This document shows positions 36,174-45,395 of a DNA stretch of 64,000 bases, in pieces. The position numbers and the translations under genes were made by a program. The notes under the pieces are model-generated. The model saw only the letters and a list, made by a program, of their open reading frames with translations, had not been told where the DNA came from and searched no databases. This DNA is from Seleniivibrio woodruffii. Lineage in GTDB: Bacteria; Chrysiogenota; Deferribacteres; Deferribacterales; Geovibrionaceae. The DNA is taken from contig NZ_JAJUIS010000008.1 of NCBI RefSeq assembly GCF_029267515.1, forward strand, positions 80,663-144,662, written 5' to 3'. Each line of letters begins with the position of its first letter. Positions within the stretch are counted from its first letter, which is position 1.

Positions 36174-37182
36174 GCTGTTTCTTCCCCTCTTCAATGTCTT
36201 CATACCTGATTATATAATCTGGTCTTTCGGGTATTGACCGCATGTAAAGCGGGTCGTAGTACGACTCAAGCAGAATCTTAGTGAAGCTCTCGTAGTCCTT
36301 TGCATCCAGAAGTTTCGCCAGTTCATCAACTTTTGAGGTTCCGATGTACTTTTTAAGGCGGAGTAATGAACGCAGTATTTCATCTTTATACAGTTCGGGT
36401 TTGTAATTGTCTACCGTAAAGCGGATGCGCGCATCCAGCGGAACATCTGCAACAACGCTTACACCTCCTCTCATTCTATTGAAAAGATTTTTAGGAACAG
36501 AGACTTTACCTATCTTCATGCTTTCGCCCTCAACAAGATAAACGCCCTCTTTTTCCTTATATAATTTATACCATATCTTCGATTCAAAGTTCTTCTGAGT
36601 TACGTTTTCATATTCCGGCTCGTCAACGTCGCCGAAACTGGAACCTTTGTGCGCCGCCGCCTTTTCAAGGTCAAGCACCCTTGCCGTACCCTCAAGCTGT
36701 CTTAAAAGCGCAGTCTTTCCGCAGCCTGTCGGTCCGTACAGATTTATGAAAGAATAGCTGGGTGAAAAGTTCTGAAAAAAAGAATTGATGTGATTCCTGA
36801 AATACTTATATCCGCCCTCAATCTTTGAGACATCAAGACCTGCCAGCTTCAGAAGTCCGGCTGTGCTCCCGCTGCGCAGCCCGCCACGCCAGCAATATAC
36901 AACCATAAGCCGCCTGTCTTTAATATCAAGAAAGCTCCGGATAAGCTGTGGAAGTTTCGGACTGACAAGATCAACGCCAAGCAGCCGTGCCTCTCTGGGG
37001 CCCGTCTGAACGTAGCAGGTGCCGACCTTTGCACGCTCTTCGTTGTTCAGAAGCGGAATGTTAATCGCAGTAGGTATGGCATCCTCTGCAAATTCACCCT
37101 CGGACCGCACGTCAATCAGGTTGAAATGCTCAAGTCCGCGCTCAAGAATGTAGCTTAATGAAAGTTCTTCGTTTACGCTCAC
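36139..37182 (-). CDS. mnmH: tRNA 2-selenouridine synthase
   Basis: MnmH (SelU/YbbB) replaces sulfur by selenium in wobble 2-thiouridines through a geranylated intermediate. The 347-residue protein has an N-terminal rhodanese domain with the active cysteine in VYCWRGGLRSGS (about 94-105). A P-loop domain follows (GPTGCGKTALLRQL, about 149-162). Its presence implies selenophosphate use. It overlaps the LysR gene by 4 bp and rlpA by up to 65. Confidence 0.93.
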   Translation of the reverse strand: MSVNEELSLSYILERGLEHFNLIDVRSEGEFAEDAIPTAINIPLLNNEERAKVGTCYVQTGPREARLLGVDLVSPKLPQLIRSFLDIKDRRLMVVYCWRGGLRSGSTAGLLKLAGLDVSKIEGGYKYFRNHINSFFQNFSPSYSFINLYGPTGCGKTALLRQLEGTARVLDLEKAAAHKGSSFGDVDEPEYENVTQKNFESKIWYKLYKEKEGVYLVEGESMKIGKVSVPKNLFNRMRGGVSVVADVPLDARIRFTVDNYKPELYKDEILRSLLRLKKYIGTSKVDELAKLLDAKDYESFTKILLESYYDPLYMRSIPERPDYIIRYEDIEEGKKQLEQIYIQNNHT

Positions 37183-38066
37183 TTAAACTTCAAAAGGGTA
37201 TCGATATAGTGTTTCAGGAGTTTCTTATTCGTCCTGTTTTTGCTGTATACGACGTAAACTTCCTTTTCCACAACGAGGTCTGTGACAGGAATTGCCTTTA
37301 TACTGCCGTCGCACTCGTCTGTGAGCGCCATTTCAGACATGAAAGCGATCCCCAGTTCTTTTTTGACGGCATTTTTTATTGAGAAGGTGGAGCTTAAAAC
37401 AGCCACGATGTTGAGGCTTTCAAAGTCATACCCCTTCTGTTTGAAACCGTGCTCAACAGAGGCGCGAGTGCCGGAACCTATCTCGCGGGTGATGAACTCC
37501 TCGCCGAGAATCTCCTCAATGAAAACGCTCCCTCTGGTGTAAAATTTGTGATTCTTGTGCACGATGAGAACTATCTTGTCTTTTGTAAGAACCTTATATT
37601 CAAGGTCTTTTTTGGGTATCTTCCTCGCGACCACCGCAAGGTCGAGGATACCGTCGGAAAGTCTCTGGATGATTGTCTGGGTGCCGGCATTGTCAATGTT
37701 AAAGAAGGTTTTGGGGTAGTCCTCTTTGAACTTTTTGATAACTTCGGGGAGGATGAACTCCGCCGCAACAGTGCTGTAACCGATGTGCAGATTTCCGCTG
37801 ACCTCGTTAAGAAACTCCTTAACAGCTTCCTGAGAACGCTCGCGTAGATCAAGTATATCAACGGCATACGGGAAGAAAATCTGACCGACCTCTGTAAGAA
37901 CAACCTCTTTGGAAAGTCTGTCGAACAGCTTTACGCCAAGCTGTTCTTCAAGGGTGCTTATATGCGTGGATATGGTTGGCTGGCTCAAAAGCAGTTTTTC
38001 CGCTGCGCGTGAAAACGATTTATATTTTGCGACAAATACGAATGCTTCAATCTGTTTAAAATCCAT
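37179..38066 (-). CDS. LysR-family transcription regulator
   Basis: The 295-residue protein has an N-terminal winged helix (FSRAAEKLLLSQPTISTHISTLEEQLGVKLFDR, starting at about residue 17) and a C-terminal periplasmic-binding-like effector domain from about 90. A GAGGGAG ribosome-binding site supports the start. It is the first gene of a run with mnmH, so it may govern selenium or sulfur metabolism. This rests on position only. The effector is unknown. Confidence 0.92.
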   Translation of the reverse strand: MDFKQIEAFVFVAKYKSFSRAAEKLLLSQPTISTHISTLEEQLGVKLFDRLSKEVVLTEVGQIFFPYAVDILDLRERSQEAVKEFLNEVSGNLHIGYSTVAAEFILPEVIKKFKEDYPKTFFNIDNAGTQTIIQRLSDGILDLAVVARKIPKKDLEYKVLTKDKIVLIVHKNHKFYTRGSVFIEEILGEEFITREIGSGTRASVEHGFKQKGYDFESLNIVAVLSSTFSIKNAVKKELGIAFMSEMALTDECDGSIKAIPVTDLVVEKEVYVVYSKNRTNKKLLKHYIDTLLKFK

Positions 38067-38161
38067 ATCCGACTCCCTCTCATTTCAATATAGGTTGAAA
38101 ATACCATAAACATAGAAAAAATCAATACCGAAAAGTTAATTATGACCCTAATATGGTGACG

Positions 38162-39799
38162 TTAGTCTGCAAAACACTCTCTGCCCGCCTTATACACGGC
38201 AATAAACGGGTAATTGCGATATACTCTGTGAAAGCATCCTATATCAAGACTACCAATAATAGCCGTTTTTCCAAAAATTGAATTTTCTGTTTTATTGTTA
38301 AATACTGAAAAATATGCTCCGTTTCTATGCAGTTTTAATCCTGAATCGGAATTATGTTCAATATTGGTAAAATTTAATCCGTTTGATGAAAAATAACCGT
38401 GACTTCCACCCTTAAACGGAACCTCTTCAGTTAACACCAGCCACACGTCATTTCCGCCGCCGATGGTTTTAAGCAGCTTCCTGTCCGGCACCGCCGATTC
38501 CATAAGCATCTGAGACATATGCCATTCCTTTTTGAACTGATTTGTTCCGTCAGAAAATGCCTTAACGCCTTTCAGATATTCAAGCACAAAACCGTTGTCC
38601 CACTGTGTAACAACTATGCTTTTTTCAGGAATATGCAGTTTTGCGAACTCTGCGAAAACATCGCGCTTAATATATGGCGCAGGGATAAAATACACAGCGG
38701 AAAGCAGCAGCGAAAAAAAGAACACTGCCGACATGGACAGCGCACCGCCCAACCGTCCGATGCGCCCGAAAACGGATGAGAAGAGCACTCCGAATCCTAT
38801 CCCGGCAAAAATACCGAGGTACATTCCGAACCTCTGCCCCTTAAAAAACATCAGACATCCCAGAAGAAACAGCGGCAGCAGCAGATAGGTTCTGCGAAGG
38901 GTTACGGCAAAAAGCACCAGCCCTGCAAGAGCTGAATAACCGTCGCGAGTGATCAGCCGGAGACTGTCCCAGAAACCTTTCACTCCAAGCTCCGCCACCT
39001 CCGCAGGATATGCTCTCCCGGCATCGGTCATGAACCCAATAAGCCCCTTAAAACTAATGAAAAACTGAAAAGGTGAACAAAAAACAGCAAACAGAACAAG
39101 ACTATACATAATCAGTTTTTTATTTTTGCGCAGAACAGAAAGGTGAAATGCCAACAGTGCGAACCACACAACGGAAAACCCCGCATGGGCGTACCACCTG
39201 TAGTGCAGCCAGCAGAAAAAGCCGGCAAGTGCAGAATACAGAAGCGTCCTGCCCCGCCCGGAGAGATAGATAAACAGTATTACCATCAGCGGGAAAAAGA
39301 GATTCAGCATATCCGTGTCAGGCTGAAAAGCTGTGGTGCGCTCAAGATAAGCCATGCACATTCCGCCTGTAATCCCGCCTCCCAAAGCCGCAGCAGACAT
39401 CCCGTTCAGATACAGATATACCCCAAGCGGAAACACAAACAGACCTGACAGAAATACGGCAAGCAGGCTGGAAGCCGTTTCGATATCCAGCCCCGCAAAC
39501 TCTGCGGTTTTTTCAATAAGGATGCTTATCATCGGAGTGAAAGGAAAAGGAGTTCCGTTCGAAAGGGCATCACTGCCGCTGACAAAGCTGCCGTCAGCCA
39601 GTTCCTTTGCATAGCGAAGCCAGCGGTATGAATCGTTGCCCGCCATTATGATGTGACCCGCCGCGCGGTGGTCAACGCCCGCAAGAATATCAGCGTGCTG
39701 ACGATACCTGACAGCGGTGTTCGCCAGATACGCCATCACCAGCAGCAGGATAAAAAAAAGGACACCCCAACCGAAGTGTCCTGTCTTATCTTTAAGCAT
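38162..39799 (-). CDS. STT3/PglB-family oligosaccharyltransferase-like membrane protein
   Basis: The 545-residue protein has about 11-13 membrane helices followed by a soluble C-terminal part (from about 375). Hallmarks of STT3 are in order: an acidic site near residues 55-56 in the first external loop (GNDSYRW) and the second-loop motif with R154 and D161-T-D163 (FQPDTDML). An AE-type motif lies in external loop 5 (VAEL, about 268-271) and the acceptor motif W400-D-N-G (WDNG, compared with WWDYG). Such enzymes transfer lipid-linked glycans to asparagine in exported proteins. It overlaps pepA by 8 bp. The large surface-glycan locus lies 10 kb away. It is shorter than PglB (about 710). Confidence 0.8.
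   Translation of the reverse strand: MLKDKTGHFGWGVLFFILLLVMAYLANTAVRYRQHADILAGVDHRAAGHIIMAGNDSYRWLRYAKELADGSFVSGSDALSNGTPFPFTPMISILIEKTAEFAGLDIETASSLLAVFLSGLFVFPLGVYLYLNGMSAAALGGGITGGMCMAYLERTTAFQPDTDMLNLFFPLMVILFIYLSGRGRTLLYSALAGFFCWLHYRWYAHAGFSVVWFALLAFHLSVLRKNKKLIMYSLVLFAVFCSPFQFFISFKGLIGFMTDAGRAYPAEVAELGVKGFWDSLRLITRDGYSALAGLVLFAVTLRRTYLLLPLFLLGCLMFFKGQRFGMYLGIFAGIGFGVLFSSVFGRIGRLGGALSMSAVFFFSLLLSAVYFIPAPYIKRDVFAEFAKLHIPEKSIVVTQWDNGFVLEYLKGVKAFSDGTNQFKKEWHMSQMLMESAVPDRKLLKTIGGGNDVWLVLTEEVPFKGGSHGYFSSNGLNFTNIEHNSDSGLKLHRNGAYFSVFNNKTENSIFGKTAIIGSLDIGCFHRVYRNYPFIAVYKAGRECFAD
39752..39782 (-). terminator. intrinsic terminator inside the first codons of the STT3 gene
   Basis: On the minus strand a 7-bp stem (39776-39782 with 39759-39765) and a 10-base loop run straight into eight T. 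It lies just behind the pepA stop (39792) but within STT3 codons 6-16. It would end most pepA transcripts and leave STT3 dependent on read-through. Confidence 0.75.
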
Positions 39800-41291
39800 T
39801 TTCTGCGTAATGTACTTTTATAAACCTGTTGAGCAGTCTTATTCCGAAGCCTGTGGCATATTTCCCGAATATCGGGTGATCCTCCTCAATATACGAGGGA
39901 CCTGCGATGTCGAGGTGTATCCACGGCCAATTGTCCACGAACTCCTGCAAAAACAGTCCGGCTATTACGGAACCCGCCTCACCCTTCTGTTTTGCGATAT
40001 TGCGCAGATCGGCTATGTCGCTTTTAACCCGTTTCTGATAGGATTCAAGCAGCGGCAGCTCCCATATGTCCTCAGCAACGTCATATGAAATATCCGTAAT
40101 GTTCTTCGCAAGAAATTTCCTGTTGGAAAAAAGCCCCGCACAGTGTTTGCCCAGCGCAATGATACATGCGCCTGTGAGGGTCGCCACATCGATGATAACC
40201 TCAGGATCGGATTTTGTGGCGGTATAAAGGGCGTCGGCAAGGATAAGCCTGCCCTCAGCATCGGTGTTAAGTATCTCAACGGTCTTGCCCATTGCGCTTG
40301 TCAATATGTCACCGGGTTTGTAGGCGTTTGTACCGATAATGTTCTCAACCATAGGGATGTATGTTTTGATATTCACTTTCATCCCTGTTTCGGCAGCCGT
40401 TTTTGTCACGGCGAAAACCGTTGCCGCACCAGCCATGTCGGTTTTCATGTCCTCAATGGATCCAGTGGGTTTGAGATTGCTTCCGCCTGAATCAAAAGTC
40501 ACACCCTTGCCAACGAGAGCTACATGCTTATCGCTGGCGGGGTTGCCGTTGTACTCCATCATGACCATTCTGGGGGGATAGCTGCTGCCCTTGCCCACTG
40601 CATAGACCATGGGAAAGCGTTCTTTCAGCTCATCCATATCGTCTATAACGGTCACTTTAAGCCCTTCGGAGGCGCACTCTTTTATCTTATCCGCAAAAAT
40701 AGCAGGGGTAAGATCAGCCGGAGGTGTGTTCACAAGGTCTTTAGCGAGATATATATTCTCGAACTGAAAGTTCAGTCCGGCAGCGTTGTCGTCCATTGCG
40801 CGCTTCAGCTTCGCATATGAAGTAATGACCTCAACCTCATCGAACTGCCAGTTCTTCTCCTGTTTCGTTTTGTATGCGTCATAACTGTACTGACCGAAGA
40901 AAAATCCGTCCAGAAAAGCTGCGGAATACTGCGGATCTTTCTTGTCCATGTATACGTCTTCGAACGCTATCATGGAAAAAGAAGAAATCCTGTCTTTTTT
41001 CAGCAGTTTTGCGAACGACGCGCCAAGCTCCATATAATATCTGAGATCCTGCGGGTCTTTTGAGATATTCACCAGATATATTTTTTTGAGTTTTTTACCT
41101 ATCTCAACGTAAAAACCGGAGAACTCCTTCTCGTCGTATGAAAAATAGTCTGAACCTATCATCTCGTTGATTGCGTCTTCTATCTTTTTCCCGGTAAGGG
41201 ACTTGAGCGGGCGCATGTTACGGTAAACGGGAATGAGGATGGCGTCTTTTTTGGAATTGAGCGCTGTTTTTTTTCTGCATGATATCTTCAT
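39792..41291 (-). CDS. pepA: leucyl aminopeptidase (M17)
   Basis: The ATG at 41291 with an AGAGG ribosome-binding site gives 499 residues (MKISCRKK). The open frame extends further upstream, but without family similarity. The two-zinc site is clear: VGKGVTFDSGGSNLK (Lys, Asp), DMAGAATV (Asp) and NTDAEGRLILADAL (Asp, Glu, Arg). It trims N-terminal residues from peptides. Its transcript seems to stop inside the STT3 gene. Confidence 0.94.
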   Translation of the reverse strand: MKISCRKKTALNSKKDAILIPVYRNMRPLKSLTGKKIEDAINEMIGSDYFSYDEKEFSGFYVEIGKKLKKIYLVNISKDPQDLRYYMELGASFAKLLKKDRISSFSMIAFEDVYMDKKDPQYSAAFLDGFFFGQYSYDAYKTKQEKNWQFDEVEVITSYAKLKRAMDDNAAGLNFQFENIYLAKDLVNTPPADLTPAIFADKIKECASEGLKVTVIDDMDELKERFPMVYAVGKGSSYPPRMVMMEYNGNPASDKHVALVGKGVTFDSGGSNLKPTGSIEDMKTDMAGAATVFAVTKTAAETGMKVNIKTYIPMVENIIGTNAYKPGDILTSAMGKTVEILNTDAEGRLILADALYTATKSDPEVIIDVATLTGACIIALGKHCAGLFSNRKFLAKNITDISYDVAEDIWELPLLESYQKRVKSDIADLRNIAKQKGEAGSVIAGLFLQEFVDNWPWIHLDIAGPSYIEEDHPIFGKYATGFGIRLLNRFIKVHYAENA

Positions 41292-41514
41292 GACAACTAA
41301 CCTCTGGAACCAATTTATATATGTAGGTATATTAAGCAGCTTTTTAAGCATAAATTCAAGTGCAAAACAGCAAATATGAGCATTTTTATCTGTTATTTTG
41401 AACCGCTTTGATGATGTTTTCACGGTTTTCCAACGTAAAGCCCCTCTAAATGGCGCTTTCCGCAAGAGCTCTCTCCTGAGGAAAAATAAATATTAAAAAA
41501 AATTAAATTCATTA

Positions 41515-41543
41515 TTGACACTCAGGGATAAAACTGATAATCT
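41515..41543 (+). promoter_or_regulatory. promoter of the initiator tRNA gene
   Basis: A perfect TTGACA (41515-41520) is 17 bases from TAATCT (41538-41543), 13 bases before the tRNA. Confidence 0.8.
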
Positions 41544-41556
41544 TCGTTTCCCTTGA

Positions 41557-41633
<77 letters not shown>

Positions 41634-41642
41634 AAAAACAAT

Positions 41643-41666
41643 GCCCACCTATGAGGTGGGCTTTTT
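41643..41666 (+). terminator. intrinsic terminator of tRNA-fMet
   Basis: GCCCACCT (41643-41650) pairs with AGGTGGGC (41654-41661) around ATG, followed by five T. Confidence 0.9.
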
Positions 41667-41718
41667 GTTTTGGGGAAACAGCGATACTGTTTTCTGCACT
41701 TATCTTGTGGGGTTGATT

Positions 41719-42597
41719 ATGTCCGACGTTCTTTTCTATCTTATGATGGTACTTGCCATGGTGAGCTGGGGCGAATCATGGGTTTCCGCGAAGATAGTCG
41801 CAAAAATGGCATCCCCCGAAGTTCTCATGTTCTGGCGGTTCTTCCTCACTTTCATATCCTATATTCCTGTTATGATATATCTGAAACAGACATTCACAAT
41901 CAGCAGAAAAGGAATACTTTTCACATTCGTATGTTCCGTGGTGCTGATACTTTACAACGAAATGTTCTTCACAGGACTTATATACGGCATGGCGAGCGTA
42001 GGCGGGATACTTGTAACAACGCTGATTCCTGTGGTGACGTTTCTGCTGGTGAGCCTGCTGACACTTAAATCACCCTCTCTGAAAGACGCATTCGGTCTTA
42101 TGATGGGCGCGTGCGGCGCAATGGTTATCATTAAGATATGGGATACCGACATAGAAAAGCTGTTCCACAGCGGAAACATCTATTTCCTCACAGCGGCGTT
42201 TCTCTGGGCTATACTTACCTATCTTGGTGCATATGTTAAAAAATATACGAACGTCTTCACATACAGCTTCTATCTCTATCTATTCACAACAGGACTTATC
42301 GCACTGATAACAATAGCAAAAGGCACCAGCTTTGCTGTTCCGCACACCTTCGTTTTCTGGGGCAACATGACCCTTCTTGCCGTCGGTGCAACCACCTTCG
42401 GCTCAACACTGTTTTTCATAGCTGCAGCGCGTCTGGGTTCACAGAAAACAAGCTCCTTCGTCTACCTCGTGCCTGTGAACGCTGTAGGACTGAGCTGGTT
42501 TTTCCTCGGCGAGCAGATACACGTCAACACACTGACAGGCGGTCTGCTTGTTTTCATGGCTGTCTACATCATCAACCGGAAGTCTAAAACTTCTTAG
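41719..42597 (+). CDS. DMT-superfamily (EamA) transporter
   Basis: The frame is open from 41641, but that would start inside the tRNA terminator. The ATG at 41719 gives 292 residues. Ten membrane helices in two EamA halves are visible, with WGESWVSAKIVAK near the start and LGEQIHVNTLTGGLLVF at the end of the second half. It is probably a metabolite exporter of unknown substrate. It converges on glgA, overlapping by 4 bases. Confidence 0.87.
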   Translation: MSDVLFYLMMVLAMVSWGESWVSAKIVAKMASPEVLMFWRFFLTFISYIPVMIYLKQTFTISRKGILFTFVCSVVLILYNEMFFTGLIYGMASVGGILVTTLIPVVTFLLVSLLTLKSPSLKDAFGLMMGACGAMVIIKIWDTDIEKLFHSGNIYFLTAAFLWAILTYLGAYVKKYTNVFTYSFYLYLFTTGLIALITIAKGTSFAVPHTFVFWGNMTLLAVGATTFGSTLFFIAAARLGSQKTSSFVYLVPVNAVGLSWFFLGEQIHVNTLTGGLLVFMAVYIINRKSKTS

Positions 42598-44057
42598 CTG
42601 TATAGCCCCCGTCCCGCGACAGCCTCGTAAAGATGCATGTACGCATCCGCTGATTTTTTCCAGCCGAAATCCTGTTTCATTGCGCGTTTACGCATCATTT
42701 CAATGTGCTGAGGACGGTCGTAATATGTGCTGACAGCCCAGCCCATGGTATTAAAAAGCGCATCGGCGCTGATTGCCCAGAATTTGAACCCTGTGCCCCC
42801 GCCCGTCGCTTCGTCATAGTTTTCCACAGTATCGTCCAACCCTCCGGTTGCCCGCACAACAGGGAGAGTGCCGTAAGCAAGACTGTACATCTGGTTCAGC
42901 CCGCACGGTTCGTACAGAGACGGCATGACGAAGAAATCACAGCCCGCCTCCACAAGGTGCGCAAGCTCCTCGCTGTAACCGATATATGAACCCGCCTCCC
43001 CGGGGAATCTCGCCGGAAGTGCGCCGAAAAACTCTTCATACTCCTGCTCGCCGGAACCAACCACAACGAACTGGCACACCATCTCGTTCATGGCTCGAAC
43101 ACACGCATCACGCATAAGATAAAGCCCTTTCTGGTCAACGAAACGCCCGACAAAACCGAACAGAGCAACACCGGCGTCCTGTTTCAATCCGAAACGTTTC
43201 TGGAGTTCCAGCTTATTTTTTGTTTTGGTTTTCAGCGTTTTAACATCATAGGGATACGGGATGTATATATCTTTTTTCGGGTTCCACACGTTTGTGTCTA
43301 TGCCGTTCAGTATGCCCACAAGGTCGCCGCCGCGGGCGTTAAGCAGGTCGTGGAGACCGGAAGAACCTATAGGTCCCCGTATCTCTCCTGCATAGGCGGG
43401 GCTGACGGTGGTTATCTTGTCCGCGAAGGCAAGCCCGCCTTTCAGCAGGTTCACTCCGCCGAAGTTTTCGAAAGCTCCCGCATGAAAGTCTTCCTTCTCA
43501 ATCCCGGCATATTCCATGAACTCCCTGCCGTATATGCCCTGATAACCTATATTATGGATGGTTATGATACTCTTTGTGCGTTCGAAGAAAGGGTCGCCCC
43601 ACTTCTTAATATAGTATGGGATCAGAGCCGTCTGCCAGTCGTTGACATGGGCTATGTCCGGTCTGAAATTCAGGTCTTTTGCTGTCTGAAGAGCGGCACG
43701 GCAAAGGAAGCTGAAACGGAAAGGGTTGTCGCCGTATTCTCCTGCCTTCGTATGGTAAATACCTGCTCTGTTGAAATATTTATCGAACTCTATGAAATAG
43801 AAATCAACTTCGTCGTATCTGGTGTGGTAAAGTGCATAGAACTCCTCACAGTTGCCCATATGCACACAGCAGCCTCCTGCCACCTGTTTTATGCCGTATT
43901 TTTCTCTGTTTACGGATGAATAGAGCGGTGAAACGACAATGACATTATTGTCGTGCGAAAGCGCAGCGGGAAGCGCACCGGCGACGTCGCCCAGACCACC
44001 GGTTTTGGAAAACGGTGCAGCTTCGCTTGAAACGAATAATATGTTAAATCCTGACAT
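42594..44057 (-). CDS. glgA: glycogen synthase (ADP-glucose type, GT5)
   Basis: GlgA extends alpha-1,4-glucan from ADP-glucose. The ATG at 44057 has GAGG at normal spacing, while the in-frame one at 44063 touches it, giving 487 residues. The substrate loop SKTGGLGDVAGALP (about 17-30), IHNIGYQG and the C-terminal EPCGLNQMYSLAYGTLPVVRATGGL are typical. No other glycogen gene is nearby. Confidence 0.95.
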   Translation of the reverse strand: MSGFNILFVSSEAAPFSKTGGLGDVAGALPAALSHDNNVIVVSPLYSSVNREKYGIKQVAGGCCVHMGNCEEFYALYHTRYDEVDFYFIEFDKYFNRAGIYHTKAGEYGDNPFRFSFLCRAALQTAKDLNFRPDIAHVNDWQTALIPYYIKKWGDPFFERTKSIITIHNIGYQGIYGREFMEYAGIEKEDFHAGAFENFGGVNLLKGGLAFADKITTVSPAYAGEIRGPIGSSGLHDLLNARGGDLVGILNGIDTNVWNPKKDIYIPYPYDVKTLKTKTKNKLELQKRFGLKQDAGVALFGFVGRFVDQKGLYLMRDACVRAMNEMVCQFVVVGSGEQEYEEFFGALPARFPGEAGSYIGYSEELAHLVEAGCDFFVMPSLYEPCGLNQMYSLAYGTLPVVRATGGLDDTVENYDEATGGGTGFKFWAISADALFNTMGWAVSTYYDRPQHIEMMRKRAMKQDFGWKKSADAYMHLYEAVAGRGLYS

Positions 44058-44108
44058 AGACATACCTCACAACCGATTTTACATCGTATGTGATGCCCTG
44101 TCCATTGA

Positions 44109-44651
44109 TTATAGGATAAATCTGACGCCGATAACCACGAGAATAAAGGCTCCGAAATACTCCGCATAGTGACCTATATATCCTCTGCTGCGTTTGCCTA
44201 TGGCAACGCCGAGAAAACTCATAAGCGCACATACTACACCTATCACGCAGGATGCCCAGACAATACCGCCATCCCAGAGAGCGAGGGAAATACCAGCCCC
44301 AAGAGCATCCATGCTTGTGGCAAGCGAAAGCATCAGCAGCGAAAACCCAACAGTCGGATCGCTGAGATACACCTTACATTCTTTATGTTTATAGGCCTCA
44401 CGCGCCATATGAAACGCCACATAGAACAGAAACGCCGCCGCCAGATATTTGATATTGCCCGTATACTTCATTAATATGCGTCCGGCGAAAGCGCCCAGCA
44501 CAGGCATAAGAAACTGAAAGAAGCCGAATGCAGCCCCAAGGCGGATATAGTTCGATGGCTTATTATATTTCATTCCGACACATATGCACACGCAGAAGGC
44601 ATCTATGCTCATAGCCAGAGCGATGCCGAGGATATCGTAGAAAGTAATCAT
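44109..44651 (-). CDS. mntP: putative manganese efflux pump MntP
   Basis: The 180-residue protein has six membrane segments and two related halves. The conserved acidic motifs are MSIDAFCVCICVG (about 14-26) and TSMDALGAGIS (about 106-116). MntP relatives export Mn2+. The ATG has no good ribosome-binding site, and no yybP-ykoY riboswitch core is seen upstream. It lies between glgA and the nickel importer operon. Confidence 0.9.
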   Translation of the reverse strand: MITFYDILGIALAMSIDAFCVCICVGMKYNKPSNYIRLGAAFGFFQFLMPVLGAFAGRILMKYTGNIKYLAAAFLFYVAFHMAREAYKHKECKVYLSDPTVGFSLLMLSLATSMDALGAGISLALWDGGIVWASCVIGVVCALMSFLGVAIGKRSRGYIGHYAEYFGAFILVVIGVRFIL

Positions 44652-44744
44652 TGCAGCACCGTAAGTTTTGAATCGAAACGAATCATATAGGGAGGCGCAC
44701 GAAAAAACAAGTCTGTATCAGTATAAAAAATACCCTGAAAAAAA

Positions 44745-45395
44745 TCAATCCGCCGTAAGACCGTCCCTTGTAAGAAACATTATCCGCGCACCTATCCTGT
44801 TCACAAAATCAAGATCGTGGGAGACAATCAGCATACTTTTGTCTATGGAAGCAAGAATAGATGCGAGCTGCCCAACGGACTTTTCGTCCAGACCGGCGGA
44901 CGGTTCATCCAGCAGAAGTATATCGGGCTTCATGACAAGCACCGATGCCAACGTCACCAGCTTCTTTTCGCCTCCGGAAAGATGCAGGGTTATCCTGTCT
45001 CCGAGATGCCGTATGTTAAGCTCAGAGAGCATAGCCTCAGCCTGTGCCTGCGCCTCTGCCGGTTTGACACGGCTGTTGAGAAGCCCGAAGGCGACCTCTT
45101 CAATAACAGTCGGCGCTATTATCTGATCGTCGCTGTCCTGAAAAACGAACCCGATGTGACCGCGTGCCTTTCTGAAATCATCTTCGTTTTCAAGTTTATG
45201 GTGAAATATCTCTATTGTACCGGACTGCAAGGAGCAAAGTCCGACGATGGCTTTCAGAAGCGTAGTTTTACCCGCACCGTTGGGTCCCATGACGGCTATT
45301 TTGTCTTTATGCCCGACGCTGAGATTTACGTTTTTAAAGAGGATATCGCCGTTTCTTGACAGCGAAAGATCTTTCAGTGTTATGGAACAGCTCAA
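44745..45395 (-). CDS. nikO: NikO/CbiO-type ATPase of the nickel ECF transporter
   Basis: The 216-residue ABC ATPase has Walker A GPNGAGKTTLLKAI (about 37-50), Q-loop FQDSDDQIIAPTV typical of ECF ATPases, signature LSGGEKKL (about 138-145) and Walker B ILLLDEPSAGLD. It is last in the nikKMLQO run and overlaps nikQ by 4 bp. Cobalt is the other possible metal. Confidence 0.92.
   Translation of the reverse strand: MSCSITLKDLSLSRNGDILFKNVNLSVGHKDKIAVMGPNGAGKTTLLKAIVGLCSLQSGTIEIFHHKLENEDDFRKARGHIGFVFQDSDDQIIAPTVIEEVAFGLLNSRVKPAEAQAQAEAMLSELNIRHLGDRITLHLSGGEKKLVTLASVLVMKPDILLLDEPSAGLDEKSVGQLASILASIDKSMLIVSHDLDFVNRIGARIMFLTRDGLTAD

Noticed and set aside
41641..41718. N-terminal extension of the DMT transporter
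   Set aside because: It would begin inside the tRNA terminator hairpin and lacks a start signal.
44652..44744. Possible yybP-ykoY manganese riboswitch before mntP
   Set aside because: The region lacks the conserved internal-loop sequences of that riboswitch and I see no clear helices.
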